Source: Herbidospora cretacea | Lineage (GTDB): Bacteria > Actinomycetota > Actinomycetes > Streptosporangiales > Streptosporangiaceae | Direction of reading: 5' to 3' | DNA: 64,000 nucleotides | Assembly (NCBI RefSeq): GCF_001570605.1 | Contig: NZ_BBXG01000005.1 | Coordinates: forward strand, 124,001 to 188,000 | Part shown: positions 10,662 through 20,055 of the stretch, in pieces | Layout of the letters: every line of letters begins with the position of its first letter | How positions within the stretch are numbered: the stretch's first letter is position 1 | The notes under the pieces: generated by a model | Seen by the model: only the letters and a program-made list of their open reading frames with translations | Databases searched by the model: none | Told to the model about the DNA's origin: nothing | Program-made: the position numbers and the translations under genes

Positions 10662-11226
10662 CCGGATCCTGACCTACCTGGGCTCGACGAGGAACATCGT
10701 CGGCTCGATCTGCGGGCTGGCCGGCGTGGGCCTGGTGTTCCTGGGCGTCGCCGGGTCGCTCTGGCCCGTCGTGGTCGTCGGTCTGTACGGCCTGGGCGCG
10801 TTCCTGGCCCCCTCGGACCGGCGGAGGGTCGTGCTGTCCCTCGCCAGGGCGGAGACCGAGGCGCTGCGGGCGGAGCTCGACAGGCTGGTCGGGCGGCTGC
10901 GCGGGCTGCCGCCCGACGTGATCGACCGGGTGGTGGAGCTGGCCGGGACGCTGCGCGGCGTGCTCGGCCGGGTCGAGTCGCCCGACCACCTCCACGTGGT
11001 CTCCCAGACGATCCGCGACTACCTCCCGACCAGCCTGGACGCCTACGGGCGGCTCCCGCTGGAACGCCGGGAGGCCGCCCACGACGAGCTGCTGAGCCAG
11101 CTCGACCTGCTCAGAACCGGCCTCGGCCGGGTGGCCGACGCCGTCCACGCGGGAGACGAGCAGGCCCTCAAGGATCAGGGGCGGTTCCTTCAGGACCGCT
11201 TCGGCGGGTCGTCACTGGACCTGTAG
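10648..11226 (+). CDS. XpaC-like membrane protein
   Basis: A 192-residue protein with two adjacent hydrophobic segments (about 14-35 and 37-50: NIVGSICGLAGVGLVFLGVA and WPVVVVGLYGLGAFLA) and a helical cytoplasmic tail whose SQTIRDYLPTSLDAYGRL motif resembles the XpaC family that accompanies TelA. Start is GTG 10648 with AAGGAG at 10638-10643. It is the last gene of the TelA operon, overlapping the VWA gene by 14 bases, and its 3' end overlaps the convergent meaB by 37 bases. Role unknown; I infer it links the membrane to TelA. Confidence 0.75.
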   Translation: MATSDRILTYLGSTRNIVGSICGLAGVGLVFLGVAGSLWPVVVVGLYGLGAFLAPSDRRRVVLSLARAETEALRAELDRLVGRLRGLPPDVIDRVVELAGTLRGVLGRVESPDHLHVVSQTIRDYLPTSLDAYGRLPLERREAAHDELLSQLDLLRTGLGRVADAVHAGDEQALKDQGRFLQDRFGGSSLDL

Positions 11227-12131
11227 AGCAGGTCGGCGGCCTGGGCGGGGGTCAGTTCCCCGTCGAGGACCCGCCGCTCGATCTCCGGGGCGACCTCCCG
11301 GGTCCTGTCGCGCAGGTCGCCGAGCACCCGCTCGCGGACCATCGCCCACGTCCAGTCGACCGCTTGGCGCTGCCGCCGGGCCGTCAGGTCGGTCGTCTCC
11401 TGGTGCTTGAGGATGTGCGCCCAGAGCTCGGTCAGCCCGGCCCCGGTCAGCCCGCTGCAGGTCAGGACCGGCGTGTGGGAGTTCAGCAGGCGCAGCGCCC
11501 CGGACAGTTCCCGGGCCGCCTTCTTGGCGGCCAGCTCGAAGTCGCCGTCGGCCTTGTTGACCGCGATGACGTCGGCCAGCTCCAGCACGCCCTTCTTGAT
11601 CCCCTGCAACTGGTCGCCCGTCCGGGCCAGCGACAGCACGAGGAACGTGTCGACCATCTCGGCCACCGCCGTCTCCGACTGGCCGACCCCGACGGTCTCC
11701 ACGAGCACCACGTCGTATCCGGCCGCCTCGACGACGACCATCGCCTCACGCGTCGCCTTCGCCACCCCGCCGAGCGTCCCGGCGGTCGGCGAAGGGCGGA
11801 TGAACGCGTTCGGGTCGACCGACAGGCGGCTCATCCGGGTCTTGTCGCCCAGGATGCTGCCGCCCGACCTCGTCGAGGAGGGGTCGACCGCGAGCACGGC
11901 CACCTTGTGGCCCTCGCCGGTGAGCATCGTGCCCAGGCCCTCGATGAAGGTCGACTTGCCCACGCCCGGCACCCCGCTGACCCCCACCCGGCGGGCCTTC
12001 CCGGCCGCCGGGGTGAGCTCCGCGAGCAGCTCCTGGGCCTGCTGGCGGTGGTCGGCGCGGGTCGACTCGACCAGCGTGATCGCACGGGCGACCGACCGCC
12101 GGTCGCCCCTCCTCACCCCTTCGGCGATCAT
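11190..12131 (-). CDS. meaB: methylmalonyl-CoA mutase-associated GTPase MeaB
   Basis: A 313-residue P-loop GTPase of the MeaB/ArgK group: Walker [16 protein letters not shown] (about 54-68), [21 protein letters not shown] (switch region, seen as two short motifs), [10 protein letters not shown] (about 156-165) and the guanine-specificity NKAD at about 210. MeaB protects methylmalonyl-CoA mutase from inactivation and gates delivery of adenosylcobalamin. Its ATG overlaps the stop of mutB (ATGA, 12128-12131), so the two are translated together. The open frame continues upstream through mutB but that is a shadow. Confidence 0.95.
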   Translation of the reverse strand: MIAEGVRRGDRRSVARAITLVESTRADHRQQAQELLAELTPAAGKARRVGVSGVPGVGKSTFIEGLGTMLTGEGHKVAVLAVDPSSTRSGGSILGDKTRMSRLSVDPNAFIRPSPTAGTLGGVAKATREAMVVVEAAGYDVVLVETVGVGQSETAVAEMVDTFLVLSLARTGDQLQGIKKGVLELADVIAVNKADGDFELAAKKAARELSGALRLLNSHTPVLTCSGLTGAGLTELWAHILKHQETTDLTARRQRQAVDWTWAMVRERVLGDLRDRTREVAPEIERRVLDGELTPAQAADLLYRSSDDPPKRS

Positions 12132-14245
12132 CGGTTCCGCAGGTCGCTGACCAGGCCGAGGGCGGCGTCGGCGATGACCGTGCCGGGCGGGAAGATCGCG
12201 TCGGCTCCGGCGGCGCGCAGCGCGTCGAAGTCGCCGGGCGGGATCACCCCGCCGACCACGATCATCACGTCGTCGGCCCCGAGGTCGCCGAGCGCCTTCT
12301 TCAGCGCCGGGACCAAAGTCAGGTGGCCCGCCGCCAGCGACGACACCCCGACCACGTGGACGTCGGCCTCGACCGCCTGGCGGGCGACCTCCTCCGGCGT
12401 CTGGAAGAGCGGGCCGACGTCGACGTCGAACCCGAGGTCGGCGAAGCCGGTCGCGATCACCTTCTGGCCCCGGTCGTGGCCGTCCTGGCCCATCTTCGCC
12501 ACCAGGATGCGCGGGCGGCGGCCCTGCTCCTCGGCGAACGCGGCGCAGGCCTGCCTGACCTCGTCGATCCTGCTCATGTCGGCTCCGGCCTCCTGCCGGT
12601 AGACCCCGGAGATGGTGCGGATGCGGGCCTCGTGGCGGCCGAAGACCTTCTCCAGCGCGTCGGAGATCTCCCCGACGGTCGCCTTCGCGCGGGCCGCGTC
12701 GACCGCCAGCGCCAGCAGGTTGCCGTTCCCCGCGGCGGCCTTGGTGAGCGCCTCCAGCGCCGCCCCGACGGCCTCGGGGTCGCGCTCCTGGCGAAGTCTG
12801 TCCAGCTTGGCGAGCTGCTGCTTGCGTACCGAGCTGTTGTCGACCTTGAGCACCTCGATGGGCTCGTCGGCCTCCGGCCGGTACTTGTTCACCCCGATGA
12901 CCGGCTGGCGGCCCGAGTCGATGCGGGCCTGGGTGCGGGCCGCCGCCTCCTCGATGCGGAGCTTGGGCAGGCCCAGGTCGATGGCGCGGGCCATGCCGCC
13001 GGCCTCCTCGACCTCCTGGATGTGCGCCCACGCCTTCTGGGCCAGCTCCTCGGTGAGCCGCTCGACGTAGTAGGAGCCGCCCCACGGGTCGATCACCCGC
13101 GTCGTGCCCGACTCCTGCTGGAGCACGAGCTGGGTGTTGCGGGCGATCCGGGCCGAGAAGTCGCTCGGCAGCGCCAGCGCCTCGTCGAGGGCGTTGGTGT
13201 GCAGCGACTGGGTGTGCCCCTGGGTGGCGGCCATCGCCTCGACGCACGTGCGGGCGACGTTGTTGTAGACGTCCTGGGCGGTCAGCGACCAGCCGGAGGT
13301 CTGCGAGTGGGTGCGCAGGCTGAGCGACTTGGGGTTCTTCGCGCCGAAGTCGCGCACCAGCCGGGCCCACAGCAGCCGGGCCGCGCGCAGCTTGGCGACC
13401 TCCATGAAGAAGTTCATCCCGATGCACCAGAAGAACGACAGGCGCGGCGCGAACGCGTCGATGTCCAGACCCGCCTTGGTGCCGGCCCGCAGGTACTCGA
13501 CGCCGTCGGCCAGCGTGTAGGCCAGCTCCAGGTCGAGCGTGGCCCCCGCCTCCTGGATGTGGTAGCCGGAGATCGAGATCGAGTTGAACTTCGGCATCTT
13601 CTGCGAGGTGAACTCGAAGATGTCGGAGATGATCCGCATCGACGGTTCCGGCGGGTAGATGTAGGTGTTGCGGACCATGAACTCCTTGAGGATGTCATTT
13701 TGGATCGTCCCCTGGAGCTGTTCCGGCGCCACCCCCTGCTCCTCGGCCGCCACGATGTAGAGCGCGAGGATCGGCAGCACCGCGCCGTTCATGGTCATCG
13801 ACACCGACATCCGGTCGAGCGGGATGCCGTCGAAGAGCTGGCGCATGTCGTAGATGGAGTCGATCGCCACGCCCGCCATGCCGACGTCGCCCTGCACGCG
13901 CGGGTGGTCGGAGTCGTAGCCCCGGTGGGTGGCCAGGTCGAAGGCGACCGACAGGCCCTTCTGCCCGGCCGCCAGGTTGCGGCGGTAGAAGGCGTTGGAC
14001 TCCTCGGCGGTGGAGAACCCGGCGTACTGGCGGATGGTCCACGGCTGGTTGACGTACATCGTCGGATAGGGGCCGCGCAGGAACGGCGCCCGGCCCGGGT
14101 AGGTCGGCAGGTAGCCGGGCAGGTCGGCGGCCTCGTAGAGCGGCTTGACCGCGATGCCCTCCGGCGTCTCCCACACGTCGCCGTCGATCTTGACGGGCCC
14201 GGGGCCGCCGGTCCCGAGCGGGATCTCGCTGAAGTCGGGGATCAT
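12128..14245 (-). CDS. mutB: methylmalonyl-CoA mutase large subunit
   Basis: A 705-residue catalytic subunit, close to the family's usual length. It converts (R)-methylmalonyl-CoA and succinyl-CoA using adenosylcobalamin, linking propionyl-CoA and branched-chain metabolism to the TCA cycle and polyketide precursors. Substrate-domain motifs are [21 protein letters not shown] (split here: [14 protein letters not shown]; about 58-76) and [10 protein letters not shown]. The C-terminal cobalamin domain (about 570-700) has DGHDRGQK with the His that ligates cobalt (DxHxxG), then [11 protein letters not shown] and VGGVIPPGD. It overlaps mutA by 4 bases and meaB by 4 bases. Confidence 0.97.
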   Translation of the reverse strand: MIPDFSEIPLGTGGPGPVKIDGDVWETPEGIAVKPLYEAADLPGYLPTYPGRAPFLRGPYPTMYVNQPWTIRQYAGFSTAEESNAFYRRNLAAGQKGLSVAFDLATHRGYDSDHPRVQGDVGMAGVAIDSIYDMRQLFDGIPLDRMSVSMTMNGAVLPILALYIVAAEEQGVAPEQLQGTIQNDILKEFMVRNTYIYPPEPSMRIISDIFEFTSQKMPKFNSISISGYHIQEAGATLDLELAYTLADGVEYLRAGTKAGLDIDAFAPRLSFFWCIGMNFFMEVAKLRAARLLWARLVRDFGAKNPKSLSLRTHSQTSGWSLTAQDVYNNVARTCVEAMAATQGHTQSLHTNALDEALALPSDFSARIARNTQLVLQQESGTTRVIDPWGGSYYVERLTEELAQKAWAHIQEVEEAGGMARAIDLGLPKLRIEEAAARTQARIDSGRQPVIGVNKYRPEADEPIEVLKVDNSSVRKQQLAKLDRLRQERDPEAVGAALEALTKAAAGNGNLLALAVDAARAKATVGEISDALEKVFGRHEARIRTISGVYRQEAGADMSRIDEVRQACAAFAEEQGRRPRILVAKMGQDGHDRGQKVIATGFADLGFDVDVGPLFQTPEEVARQAVEADVHVVGVSSLAAGHLTLVPALKKALGDLGADDVMIVVGGVIPPGDFDALRAAGADAIFPPGTVIADAALGLVSDLRNR

Positions 14246-15891
14246 CGCTCCACTCCCAGGTCGTCGAACGTGGTCTCCAGGACCCTCAGGGCGTCACACC
14301 CCGCGAAGAGGGTGGCGTCGACACCTTCATACTCCCCCTTCCCGGCCAGCCACACCTTCGTCGCCCCGGCGTCCCGCAGGGCGGCGGCGACCTGTTCGGC
14401 CTGCTCGGCGTAGAGGCGGTCGGAGGAGCAGATGCAGGCGACCGTGGTCTGCCCCGGCGCGAAGTCCGCCGCCTCGCCGGTCACGGTGGCGATGCCCCCG
14501 GCGGCGAACAGGTTGGCGGCGAAGGTGGCGCGGGCGGTGTGCACGGCCACCGGCCCGATCGTCGCGAGGAAGACCGCCGGCCGGGTGTCCTGCCGGTCGG
14601 CGAGGTCGCGGAGCCGCTCGAACGGCTCGGCGTAGCGGTCGGGGTCGCCCGGCAGGCCGCGGCCCTCCCGGCGGACCGGGACCTTCTCGGTGAGGTTCGG
14701 GAACTCGCTCACGCCGGTGATGGGGTGCTTGCGGCGGGCCACGTCCTTCGCCCGTTTCTCGCGGGCGCCGGCCAGGGCCTCCTCGATCACCTGCTCGCCG
14801 TGCTTCTCCGTCCGCTGGAACAGGTCCCAGGCGGTGGCGGCCAGGTCGTCGGTCAGGTGCTCGACGTACCAGGAACCGCCCGCCGGGTCGGCGACCCGGG
14901 CGATCCCGGCCTCCTCGACCAGCAGCGACTGGGTGTTGCGGGCGATCCGGCGGGCGAACGCGTCGGGCAGCCCGAGCGCCGCGTCGAACGGCTGGACCGT
15001 CACCGCGTCGGCGCCCCCGGTCCCGGCCGCGAAGCAGGCGAGCGTGGCGCGCAGCATGTTCACCCACGGGTCGCGCACCGTCATCATCGCGCCCGAGGTC
15101 ACGGCGTGCTGCACCATCTCCGGCGGGCCGCCCGCGACCTCGGCCACCCGCGCCCACAGGCGGCGGGCCGCCCGGAGCTTGGCGATCGTGAGGAACTGGT
15201 CGGCGGTGGCGGCGTAGCGGAACTCGATCAGCTCGAAGGCCCGCTCGACCGGCAGCCCGGCCCCGGTGAGCCGCCGCAGCGCCCTCACCCCCTGGGCGAT
15301 CGAGGCGGCCAGCTCCAGCGCGTCGGCCGCGCCCCGGTCGTGCCAGGCCAGCCCGTCGGCCACGACGAGCCGCAGCCGCCCGCGGGCCCGGCCGGCGAAG
15401 TCGGGAAGGTCGGGGTCGTCCGGGGCGAACCCCAGGTTCCCGCCCGGCACCTCCAGGTTCCCGGTCAGCTGGAGGAAGGCGTGGGCCGCCTGGGCGGCCC
15501 GGTTCCCCGCGTCCAGCACGACCGGCGCCAGATCCAGCAGCACCCCGTCGAGGGCCACCGGCAGGTCGGCGGGGTCGAGCGCGGTCAGATCGAGCCAGAG
15601 CGAGGAGACCCCGTTCTCCAGATCGGCGAGGATCGCCTCCCTGGTCGACCGGGCGTCAGGATCGGCGTGCCGCTGCCGGACGTCCCACGGCCCGGCCGCG
15701 CCCACCAGGCGGGGCGCGTCGGGCAGGCCGTCGTACAGCGGAGTGATCGTCACGCCGTCATAGGTGCGGGCGGAGAGGCGGCCCTCGGGGTCGTCGCCCT
15801 CATATCCCGACTTGCGGAGCACTCCGAGCGCGAGCGCCCGCCATTCCTCCCGGGAACCGGGCTCGAACCCGGCCGCCAGATCCACTTTCAT
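14242..15891 (-). CDS. mutA: methylmalonyl-CoA mutase small subunit
   Basis: A 549-residue partner of MutB with the same two-domain layout but without the DxHxxG cobalt ligand in its C-terminal domain (the equivalent region reads [20 protein letters not shown]), as is normal for this non-catalytic subunit. Recognisable parts are [36 protein letters not shown] in shorter form, and [14 protein letters not shown] (about 338-351), shared with MutB. First gene of the mutA-mutB-meaB operon. A TATCAT hexamer lies shortly before the ATG and no Shine-Dalgarno is seen, so the operon may start leaderless. Confidence 0.95.
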   Translation of the reverse strand: MKVDLAAGFEPGSREEWRALALGVLRKSGYEGDDPEGRLSARTYDGVTITPLYDGLPDAPRLVGAAGPWDVRQRHADPDARSTREAILADLENGVSSLWLDLTALDPADLPVALDGVLLDLAPVVLDAGNRAAQAAHAFLQLTGNLEVPGGNLGFAPDDPDLPDFAGRARGRLRLVVADGLAWHDRGAADALELAASIAQGVRALRRLTGAGLPVERAFELIEFRYAATADQFLTIAKLRAARRLWARVAEVAGGPPEMVQHAVTSGAMMTVRDPWVNMLRATLACFAAGTGGADAVTVQPFDAALGLPDAFARRIARNTQSLLVEEAGIARVADPAGGSWYVEHLTDDLAATAWDLFQRTEKHGEQVIEEALAGAREKRAKDVARRKHPITGVSEFPNLTEKVPVRREGRGLPGDPDRYAEPFERLRDLADRQDTRPAVFLATIGPVAVHTARATFAANLFAAGGIATVTGEAADFAPGQTTVACICSSDRLYAEQAEQVAAALRDAGATKVWLAGKGEYEGVDATLFAGCDALRVLETTFDDLGVER

Positions 15892-15946
15892 GTTCCGGAT
15901 GATAAGTGGAACCCCAGGCGGAAGAGCCCCCCGGTCAGCCCCTAAT

Positions 15947-17809
15947 TCACAATGTGTAGCGGAACGACTCCTCCCACGTCCGCCGGCCCACGATCCCGTC
16001 GTCGGGCAGGTCGACCCGCCGCTGGAAGGTCTTGCACACGTCGCGCGAGCGCTGCCCGTAGGCGCCGTCGGCCTCCAGGTCGAAACCGATCTTCTTCATC
16101 TGCTGCTGCCACCGCTTGACGTCGTCGCCGGTCGTGACCGGCGGATAGGTGAACAGCCGCCCCGGCCACGCGGGGATCTGCCCGCCCGGCGGGGTCTCGG
16201 GTTCGCCGCCGGGCCGGGGCGCGCCCCGCTGCACCCACGCGTAGAGCGCCGCGCCCGGACAGTCGGTGGAGAAGCCGTCGCGGTGCCCCTTGATCTCGGT
16301 CCCGGCCCCGCCCTCCTTGCGGAGGTGCTCGATGGCGTCGAGGACGGCGTGCAGCAGGTTGTCGTTGGGCTTGACGAACCCGGCGTTGCCGACGAGCCCG
16401 AGCACGGCGTAGTGGTCGGAGTTCAGCCCGGAGCCGTTGGCGGCGGGAAGATGGTCGGGCCCCCGCCCGACGAACACCCGCCGGTGAGGGCAGGCGATCA
16501 TCGAGTTGCCGGTGAAGTAGACCGAGCCGTCACGACGGGCCAGCCAGGTCTGGTTCTCCGTACGGGGACACCAGATCTTCCCCTCGTACGTCTCCTCCGA
16601 GATCTCGAATTCGCCCTTGCTCTGCCGGGCAGCACGAGGGCTGAAGAACTCCTGGCGGCGAATGGCCACCTGCCACATGTCCGTCTTGCAGGTGCCGTTG
16701 GGAGGTCTGCGGCGCAGGGACGCGCCGCGGCCGGACAGCAGGACGGCGAACATGAAGGCCTCGGAGGCCGCCCGGTTCTTCTGCGCGAGCTTGTATTCAC
16801 CGGCGTTGTCGGCCGCGAGAGAGGTCTCGATGAACAGCCCGAGCTGGGCCTTGGTGAGCGACAGCAGGAACTCGTATGTGGGGACCCGGTCGGGCGCCAC
16901 CTCAAGGAGGTGAGGACCCGCGTCGGCGGACAGATGGAACTCCACGAGGTCGTCGTTGAGCGCTTCACGCCATCGCGGCACACCGTCGGTGGTCCGGCCG
17001 AGCCTGGGGAACGCGCCCGAGTCCGGGCCGAAGACCTCGGTCAGGGCGATCCGGAGGCGGCTGACATTCGCCGCGTTCCTCGTAGCCTGATAGATCGCGA
17101 CGGACGTGCTGGGTGTCCTGTCCCGGTTGGGCTTGACGTGGCCCTCGGTCCAGAACCACGCGACGAGTTCGACGAAGGCGTCCGACCATTTGGCCTCGGT
17201 CGGCAGGTCGGCGCAGGGAGCGGCGATCGGGATCCGGTCCCAGTAGGTGAGGCTCTCCGTGGTGGCCCACAGGCGTTCCCGGGAGGTGACCTCGCGGCGA
17301 CTCCGGCCGGTCGCCGCCCACTTGCCCCGTTCGTCTTTGATCCTGACCGTGCCGGTCCGGCGCCGATAGCGCTCCACGGGCCAACGGTGCTGAGGGGTGG
17401 TGAGCGAGGAGTGCCGGTCGCCCTCCATGCGGATCATGGTCCGCGGCTGGGCGGGGAAGACGTACACGTCGAGGAGTGGCTGCCATTCGGACAGGCCGGT
17501 CTCGTGGTTGAGCGTCAGCGTCAGATCGCCCGGCTGGATCTCCTGATAGGTCTTCCAGCCGTTCCGGGTGAGGATCTCCGTCTGCTCGTCGACGCAGTAG
17601 CCGATGTCGATCCAGCCGTTGCCGTCCATGTGGAAGTTCTGGATGGACCTGACCTGCGCGACGCAGAGGTTGTGGTCGTTGACGATCTCCGGGGGGACGC
17701 GCCCGCCCGTGTAGTGGACCTTGACACCCTTCGTGGACGTCAGCGGGGAGTACGACCCCTTGGGAGCGCGGGCTCCCCATTGCGCGCGGGTCACCAGCGA
17801 GATGGCCAC
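15947..17809 (-). CDS. N-acetylmuramoyl-L-alanine amidase with peptidoglycan-binding domain, interrupted by an intein
   Basis: A 620-residue precursor. Host residues 1-71 (VTRAQWGARAPKG, VHYTGG, GWIDIGY) and the part after the intein (SMIACPHRRVFVGRGPDHLP, HYAVLGLVGN, IKGHRDGFSTDCPG) together make a PGRP/amidase_2 domain with zinc-ligand-like His and Cys residues (H of VHYTGG, H of GHRD, C of DCPG). A linker leads to a C-terminal PG_binding_1 repeat (WQQQMKKIGFDLEADGAYGQ ... LPDDGIVGRRTWE). The spliced product would have about 256 residues and cut the amide between muramic acid and L-Ala, as in cell-wall hydrolases or endolysins. I use GTG 17809, with GGAG 7 bases upstream; ATG 17848 adds 13 residues. 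No signal peptide. Confidence 0.9.
   Translation of the reverse strand: MAISLVTRAQWGARAPKGSYSPLTSTKGVKVHYTGGRVPPEIVNDHNLCVAQVRSIQNFHMDGNGWIDIGYCVDEQTEILTRNGWKTYQEIQPGDLTLTLNHETGLSEWQPLLDVYVFPAQPRTMIRMEGDRHSSLTTPQHRWPVERYRRRTGTVRIKDERGKWAATGRSRREVTSRERLWATTESLTYWDRIPIAAPCADLPTEAKWSDAFVELVAWFWTEGHVKPNRDRTPSTSVAIYQATRNAANVSRLRIALTEVFGPDSGAFPRLGRTTDGVPRWREALNDDLVEFHLSADAGPHLLEVAPDRVPTYEFLLSLTKAQLGLFIETSLAADNAGEYKLAQKNRAASEAFMFAVLLSGRGASLRRRPPNGTCKTDMWQVAIRRQEFFSPRAARQSKGEFEISEETYEGKIWCPRTENQTWLARRDGSVYFTGNSMIACPHRRVFVGRGPDHLPAANGSGLNSDHYAVLGLVGNAGFVKPNDNLLHAVLDAIEHLRKEGGAGTEIKGHRDGFSTDCPGAALYAWVQRGAPRPGGEPETPPGGQIPAWPGRLFTYPPVTTGDDVKRWQQQMKKIGFDLEADGAYGQRSRDVCKTFQRRVDLPDDGIVGRRTWEESFRYTL
16505..17596 (-). 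other. intein with LAGLIDADG-like homing endonuclease domain
   Basis: A 364-residue in-frame insertion between Tyr71 and Ser436 of the amidase. Block A is CVDEQTEILTRNGW with Cys1; block B has TTPQH (TxxH, residues 67-70); block F is KIWCPRTENQTWLARRDG; block G ends YFTGN followed by Ser as the first C-extein residue. The last residue is Asn but the penultimate is Gly where His is usual, a variation known in some active inteins. The middle (about 137-300) carries two LAGLIDADG-like helices, FVELVAWFWTEGHV (141-154) and AQLGLFIETSLAADNAGE (250-267), the typical DOD endonuclease layout. All splicing blocks look intact. Confidence 0.92.
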
Positions 17810-17931
17810 GAAGAGACTCCAGTACAGGTTGGAAAGGACGCCGAGCATATTGGCCGCCGGAAGGCGCGAGTGGCGCTTTGCCCATATCGACGGCCGATAT
17901 GCCCAACGGTCATGACCTTGGTATAGCCCCT

Positions 17932-19050
17932 CTAGCCCCAGATCTCCTGTGCGGTCTCGACGATGAGGCGCAGCTTGGCGAACTGCTCCTCCTGGGTGAG
18001 GGAGTTGCCCTCCACGGTGGAAGAGAACCCGCACTGCGGGGACAGGCAGAGCTGGTCGACGTCGATGTACTTCGACGCCGCCTCGACGCGCCGCTTGAGG
18101 TCGTCCTTGGACTCCAGGACGCCCGACTTGGTGGTGACGAGGCCGAGGACGACGTACTTGCCCTTGGGCACGTACCGGAGCGGTTCGAAGCCGCCCGAGC
18201 GCTCGTCGTCGAACTCCAGGAAGAAGCCGTCGACGCCGAGTTCCCCGAACAGGGCCTCGGCGACGAAGTCGTAGGAGCCCTCGGCGGCCCAGGAGGAGCG
18301 GAAGTTGCCTCGGCACATGTGGGTGGTGATCCGCATGCCCTCGGGCTTGGTCGCGATGGCGGTGTTGATCTGCTGGATGTAGCGCAGGTGCAGGTGGTCG
18401 GCGTCGTCGCCGCGGGCGGCGATCTCCGCGCGCTGCGCCGGGTCGTTGAGGTAGGCGAGGGAGGTGTCGTCGAACTGCAGGTAGGTGCAGCCCTGCGCGC
18501 CGATCCGGGCCACTTCGTTCTGGTACGCCGCCGCGAGGTCGGTCCAGAACTCCTCGATGTCGGGGTAGACGGCCGGGTCGATGGCGGCCTGGCCGCCGCG
18601 GTAGTGGACCATGTTGGGCGACGGGATGGTCAGCTTGGGGGTCTGGCCCTCGCCGGCCACGCTCTGCAGGTAGGCGAAGTCGTCGCCGAAGATCGTCTCG
18701 TTGAGGGTGATCTTCCCGTCGACCTTCATGCCCTTGGGCGTGAACTCGATCTTCTCGTTGTCGTTGCGGAACTTGACCACGATCTGCTCGTCGGCGGCGA
18801 CGCTGATGCCGCCGAGGCGGTAGATGAAGTCCATGTGCCAGGAGGCGCGGCGGTACTCGCCGTCGGTCGCGGTCTGGAGACCGGCCTCCTTCTGGAGCGC
18901 GACGACGTCGCGGACGGCGGCGTCCTCGATGACACGGAGTCCGGCGGCGTCGAGGGCGCCCTTGGCGTAGTCGTCACGAGCCTGGAGCAGGGTTGCCGGG
19001 CGCAGGAGGCTGCCGACGTGATCCGCGCGGAAGGGGGGTTCTGTGCGCAT
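17932..19050 (-). CDS. MetE-like cobalamin-independent methionine synthase family protein
   Basis: A 372-residue single-domain relative of the C-terminal half of MetE (UROD/MetE-like TIM barrel). The opening RADHVGSLLRP matches the family, and the likely zinc ligands are present: THMCRGN (His and Cys, about 233-239) and LSPQCGFSS (Cys, about 340-348). Stand-alone proteins of this type are annotated as 5-methyltetrahydropteroyltriglutamate-homocysteine methyltransferase-like, or act in methyl transfer from other donors; the methyl donor cannot be inferred. GGAGATG lies about 8 bases before the ATG. Near the methionine-salvage gene mtnA, but with a 75-base gap. Confidence 0.85.
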   Translation of the reverse strand: MRTEPPFRADHVGSLLRPATLLQARDDYAKGALDAAGLRVIEDAAVRDVVALQKEAGLQTATDGEYRRASWHMDFIYRLGGISVAADEQIVVKFRNDNEKIEFTPKGMKVDGKITLNETIFGDDFAYLQSVAGEGQTPKLTIPSPNMVHYRGGQAAIDPAVYPDIEEFWTDLAAAYQNEVARIGAQGCTYLQFDDTSLAYLNDPAQRAEIAARGDDADHLHLRYIQQINTAIATKPEGMRITTHMCRGNFRSSWAAEGSYDFVAEALFGELGVDGFFLEFDDERSGGFEPLRYVPKGKYVVLGLVTTKSGVLESKDDLKRRVEAASKYIDVDQLCLSPQCGFSSTVEGNSLTQEEQFAKLRLIVETAQEIWG

Positions 19051-19125
19051 TGCGAATCATCTCCATTGATGTCTGGAACATGACGGAAGTCGTCAAGACG
19101 CTAGCGCATGCGGCCAGTTTCTTGA

Positions 19126-20055
19126 TCACGAAATGAGCGTTTCGCCGCGCGCGGGCCGGACCACCCTCCGCTCGGTGACGATGGCGGTGATGAGGTCGGC
19201 GGGCGTCACGTCGAAGGCGGGGTTGTAGGTGGCAATGCCCGGCAGCGAGGTGACCTCGGCGCTCCCCCGGTCCTCGATCTCGATGTCGGCGCCGCTGGGC
19301 GTCCGGAGGTCGACGGTGCTCTCCGGGGCGACCACGACGAAGGGCACCCCCGCGCGGTGGGCGCCGAGGGCCAGCATGTAGGAGCCGATCTTGTTGGCGG
19401 TGTCGCCGTTGGCGGCGATCCGGTCGGCCCCGATGACGACGGCGTCGGCCGCGCCGCGCGCCAGCAGGAAGGGCCCGGCGGAGTCGACGACGAGCCGGAA
19501 CGGCGCGCCCATCTTCTGGAGCTCCCAGGTGGTCAGGCGGGCCCCCTGGAGCAGCGGCCGGGTCTCCAGGGCGATGGCCTCGGTGAGCGCGCCGCGTTCG
19601 TACAGGGTCTGGACGACCCCGAGCGCGGTGCCGCGCTCGACGGTGGCCAGCGCGCCGGTGTTGCAGATGGTCATCACCCGGCTCGCGCCGTAGGAGGCGA
19701 GCAGGTCGGCGCCGCGCTCCCCCATCTCGCGGCAGGCCCGGACGTCCTCGTCGCGGATCTCCAGCGCCCGCTTCAGCGGATCGGCCGCCGCGGCGGCCTC
19801 CCGCACCCCCCACGCCAGGTTCACCGCGGTGGGCCGCGCCGCCGCCAGGGGTTCGATCGGCTCGCCGGTACGGGCGGCCAGCGCGACCCCCAGCGCCCCC
19901 GCCACCCCGAGCGCGGGCGCGCCGCGCACGGCCAGCCGTTTGATGGCGTCGATCAGCCCGGCGACCGTGGTGATCCGCAGGTGGACGAGCTCACCGGGCA
20001 GCCGGGTCTGGTCGATGAGGACGACAGCGTCTTCGTCCCACCCAATTGTGGTCAT
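19126..20055 (-). CDS. mtnA: S-methyl-5-thioribose-1-phosphate isomerase
   Basis: A 309-residue protein of the eIF2B/MtnA fold, slightly short for MtnA. Motifs: LAVRGAPALGVAGALGVALA (about 48-67), the catalytic-cysteine region MTICNTGALATVE, and the catalytic-aspartate region VIGADRIAANGDTANKIGSY (about 205-224). It isomerises methylthioribose-1-phosphate to methylthioribulose-1-phosphate in methionine salvage. ATG 20055 overlaps the amidase stop (ATGA) and GGAGGT directly abuts it. No other salvage gene is nearby except the MetE-like gene downstream. Confidence 0.92.
   Translation of the reverse strand: MTTIGWDEDAVVLIDQTRLPGELVHLRITTVAGLIDAIKRLAVRGAPALGVAGALGVALAARTGEPIEPLAAARPTAVNLAWGVREAAAAADPLKRALEIRDEDVRACREMGERGADLLASYGASRVMTICNTGALATVERGTALGVVQTLYERGALTEAIALETRPLLQGARLTTWELQKMGAPFRLVVDSAGPFLLARGAADAVVIGADRIAANGDTANKIGSYMLALGAHRAGVPFVVVAPESTVDLRTPSGADIEIEDRGSAEVTSLPGIATYNPAFDVTPADLITAIVTERRVVRPARGETLIS

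Noticed and set aside
15947-18316. Very long frame upstream of the intein-containing amidase
   Set aside because: The part above 17848 is the antisense of the MetE-like gene region and has no start with a ribosome-binding site.
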